Origin: JAJRZL01 sp964557855 | Lineage (GTDB): Bacteria > Zixibacteria > MSB-5A5 > GN15 > FEB-12 | DNA: 64,000 nt | Direction: 5' to 3' | Assembly: GCA_964557855.1 (NCBI GenBank) | Contig: CAZLBP010000007.1 | Span: forward strand, 68,113 to 132,112 | Shown here: positions 63,266-64,000 of the stretch, one piece after another | Numbering within the stretch: position 1 is the stretch's first letter | Layout of the letters: every line of letters starts with the position of its first letter | Program-made: the position numbers and the translations under genes | The notes under the pieces: model-generated | What the model saw: the letters and a program-made list of their open reading frames with translations, nothing else | The model's database searches: none | Told to the model about the DNA's origin: nothing

Positions 63266-63916
63266 GTGATTTTGAAACGATCTATAATGACATTTTTGAC
63301 AATAATCATCTTAATTATCAGTTCTTGTTTTCGTCCAGTCGATGAGAATAATTTTATCCACATTGATACTGAAGATGATCCATCAGTTCTTCCATATCGA
63401 TTTGTTCAGGTTGATTTTATGCATACTTTTTCTTATTCGATAAAGCTCTCTAATGAAGCTCTGTCTAGTGTCCTGTCCCGGAAGTGATTTTCATAATACG
63501 TCGAACACTTTTATCCGGTTGTCTTTTTTAACCAAATCTCTCATATGACCTTGCGGCAATGCTGACTGTGACTATTGCAGGTATAAAGCCAACATTGTGT
63601 AAAGCTATTCGCGGGACAGGACACTAGCATATACTATATTCAAAATAGAAATCATACTAAATTAGCCAATTCATCAATTATATTTTCTCTAGACAAAAGT
63701 CGAGGGGCTAATATTCTACACCAATCAAATGTTAATACTGACCGCATTATTTCTCATGTTCCTTTCGACTTTGACAATGATGGGATAGAAGAATTGGCTA
63801 TAACATATCTTACTCAAGATAGTCTTTGGTTGGAGATTTTAGATGCATACGATAAGTCTTTGATAAAAAAACTACTAGTGTCCTGTCCCATGTTTCGCTT
63901 GCGTAAGTGTTGTTGA
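63266..63916 (+). pseudogene. Interrupted lipoprotein gene with FG-GAP-like segment
   Basis: The gene starts with a GTG and a lipoprotein signal (MTFLTIIILIISSC). It reads to codon 67, then is broken by the element at 63465-63627, where a TGA stops it at 63487. Removing the 159 bases 63468-63626, with one TA left, joins the frame exactly and continues SSIYYIQNRNHTKLANSSII through VPFDFDNDGIEELAITYLTQ, an FG-GAP/VCBS-like calcium motif. A second insertion at 63875 ends this frame at 63914-63916. Base composition is much more AT-rich than elsewhere. Confidence 0.75.
63465..63627. mobile_element. MITE-like element, about 160 bases, TA-flanked
   Basis: Perfect 16-base terminal inverted repeats CTAGTGTCCTGTCCCG (63465-63480 and 63612-63627) enclose a non-coding interior. 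TA at both ends (63466-63467 and 63625-63626) fits target duplication by an IS630/Tc1-mariner-type transposase. Excision restores an open reading frame. Confidence 0.8.
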
Positions 63917-64000
63917 GTATTTATCTTCTTTCGACACGGAAAGGAGAGAGTTAATTTCAAAAGGTGTGGAAATTGATAAAAAAGTAGCGTAACCTTCCGG
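63875..64000. mobile_element. Left end of a second element of the same family (cut by window)
   Basis: CTAGTGTCCTGTCCC repeats the terminus of the 63465 element, and the sequence after it is different. No right end is visible before the window edge, so it may be a longer, possibly transposase-bearing copy. It interrupts the same lipoprotein gene. Confidence 0.5.

Overview
The window looks like part of a metagenome-assembled chromosome from an uncultured, diderm, probably anaerobic bacterium of the FCB group, most like candidate phylum Zixibacteria. This rests on a secreted M28 peptidase ending in putative-Ig domains and a half-dockerin (residues like VDVADLSYLVDFLF), OmpA/TSP3 outer-membrane proteins, many lipoproteins, mid-50s GC by eye, and a 100-N scaffold gap flanked by identical 55-base ends. 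The assignment is inference, because no rRNA or ribosomal protein gene is present. I saw no tRNA, rRNA or CRISPR.

Layout. 0-6 kb: SpoIID-domain protein (cut by the window edge), OmpA/TSP3 porin, 2H phosphoesterase, HtrA protease, Hsp20 and an iodotyrosine-deiodinase-like flavoprotein. 6-13 kb: secreted M28 peptidase, scaffold gap, and two lipoproteins made of 7 and 14 propeller-like repeats. 13-21 kb: DinB, aldo/keto reductase, an extended SDR, and a carbamoyltransferase / small membrane protein / SGNH hydrolase cluster. 21-26 kb: a four-gene signalling operon containing a receiver domain fused to an SLC13 transporter and a histidine kinase gene with two in-frame TAA codons. 26-30 kb: palindrome-rich spacer, two type IV pilins with sigma-54-like promoters, and an NtrC-type regulator. 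30-35 kb: DUF169, URO-D-like, GAF/fRMsr, endonuclease IV and a large membrane protein. 35-39.4 kb: a sugar-oxidation operon (cyclase, 6-phosphogluconate dehydrogenase, glucose dehydrogenase, GH15).

39.7-42.1 kb: an EgtD/EanA methyltransferase tail-to-tail with a three-domain rhodanese resembling EanB, probably an oxygen-independent ergothioneine pathway. 42.4-53.5 kb is the most interesting block. A MarR-led operon (MarR, PRC-barrel, asparagine-synthetase-like amidotransferase, mannosyl-3-phosphoglycerate synthase and phosphatase) faces a GH38 alpha-mannosidase, a C69 Ntn-hydrolase and a divergent glycerate kinase. Together these read as synthesis, possible amidation, and breakdown of the compatible solute mannosylglycerate (possibly mannosylglyceramide).

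53.5-63 kb: holin-like membrane protein, three-BON-domain protein, metallophosphoesterase, a pair of PEP-synthase-type ATP-binding proteins (one fused to a nucleotidyltransferase) and a glutamate dehydrogenase. From about 63.1 kb the DNA becomes AT-rich and holds a lipoprotein gene interrupted by short TA-flanked inverted-repeat elements. Several families of dispersed palindromes sit between genes throughout.
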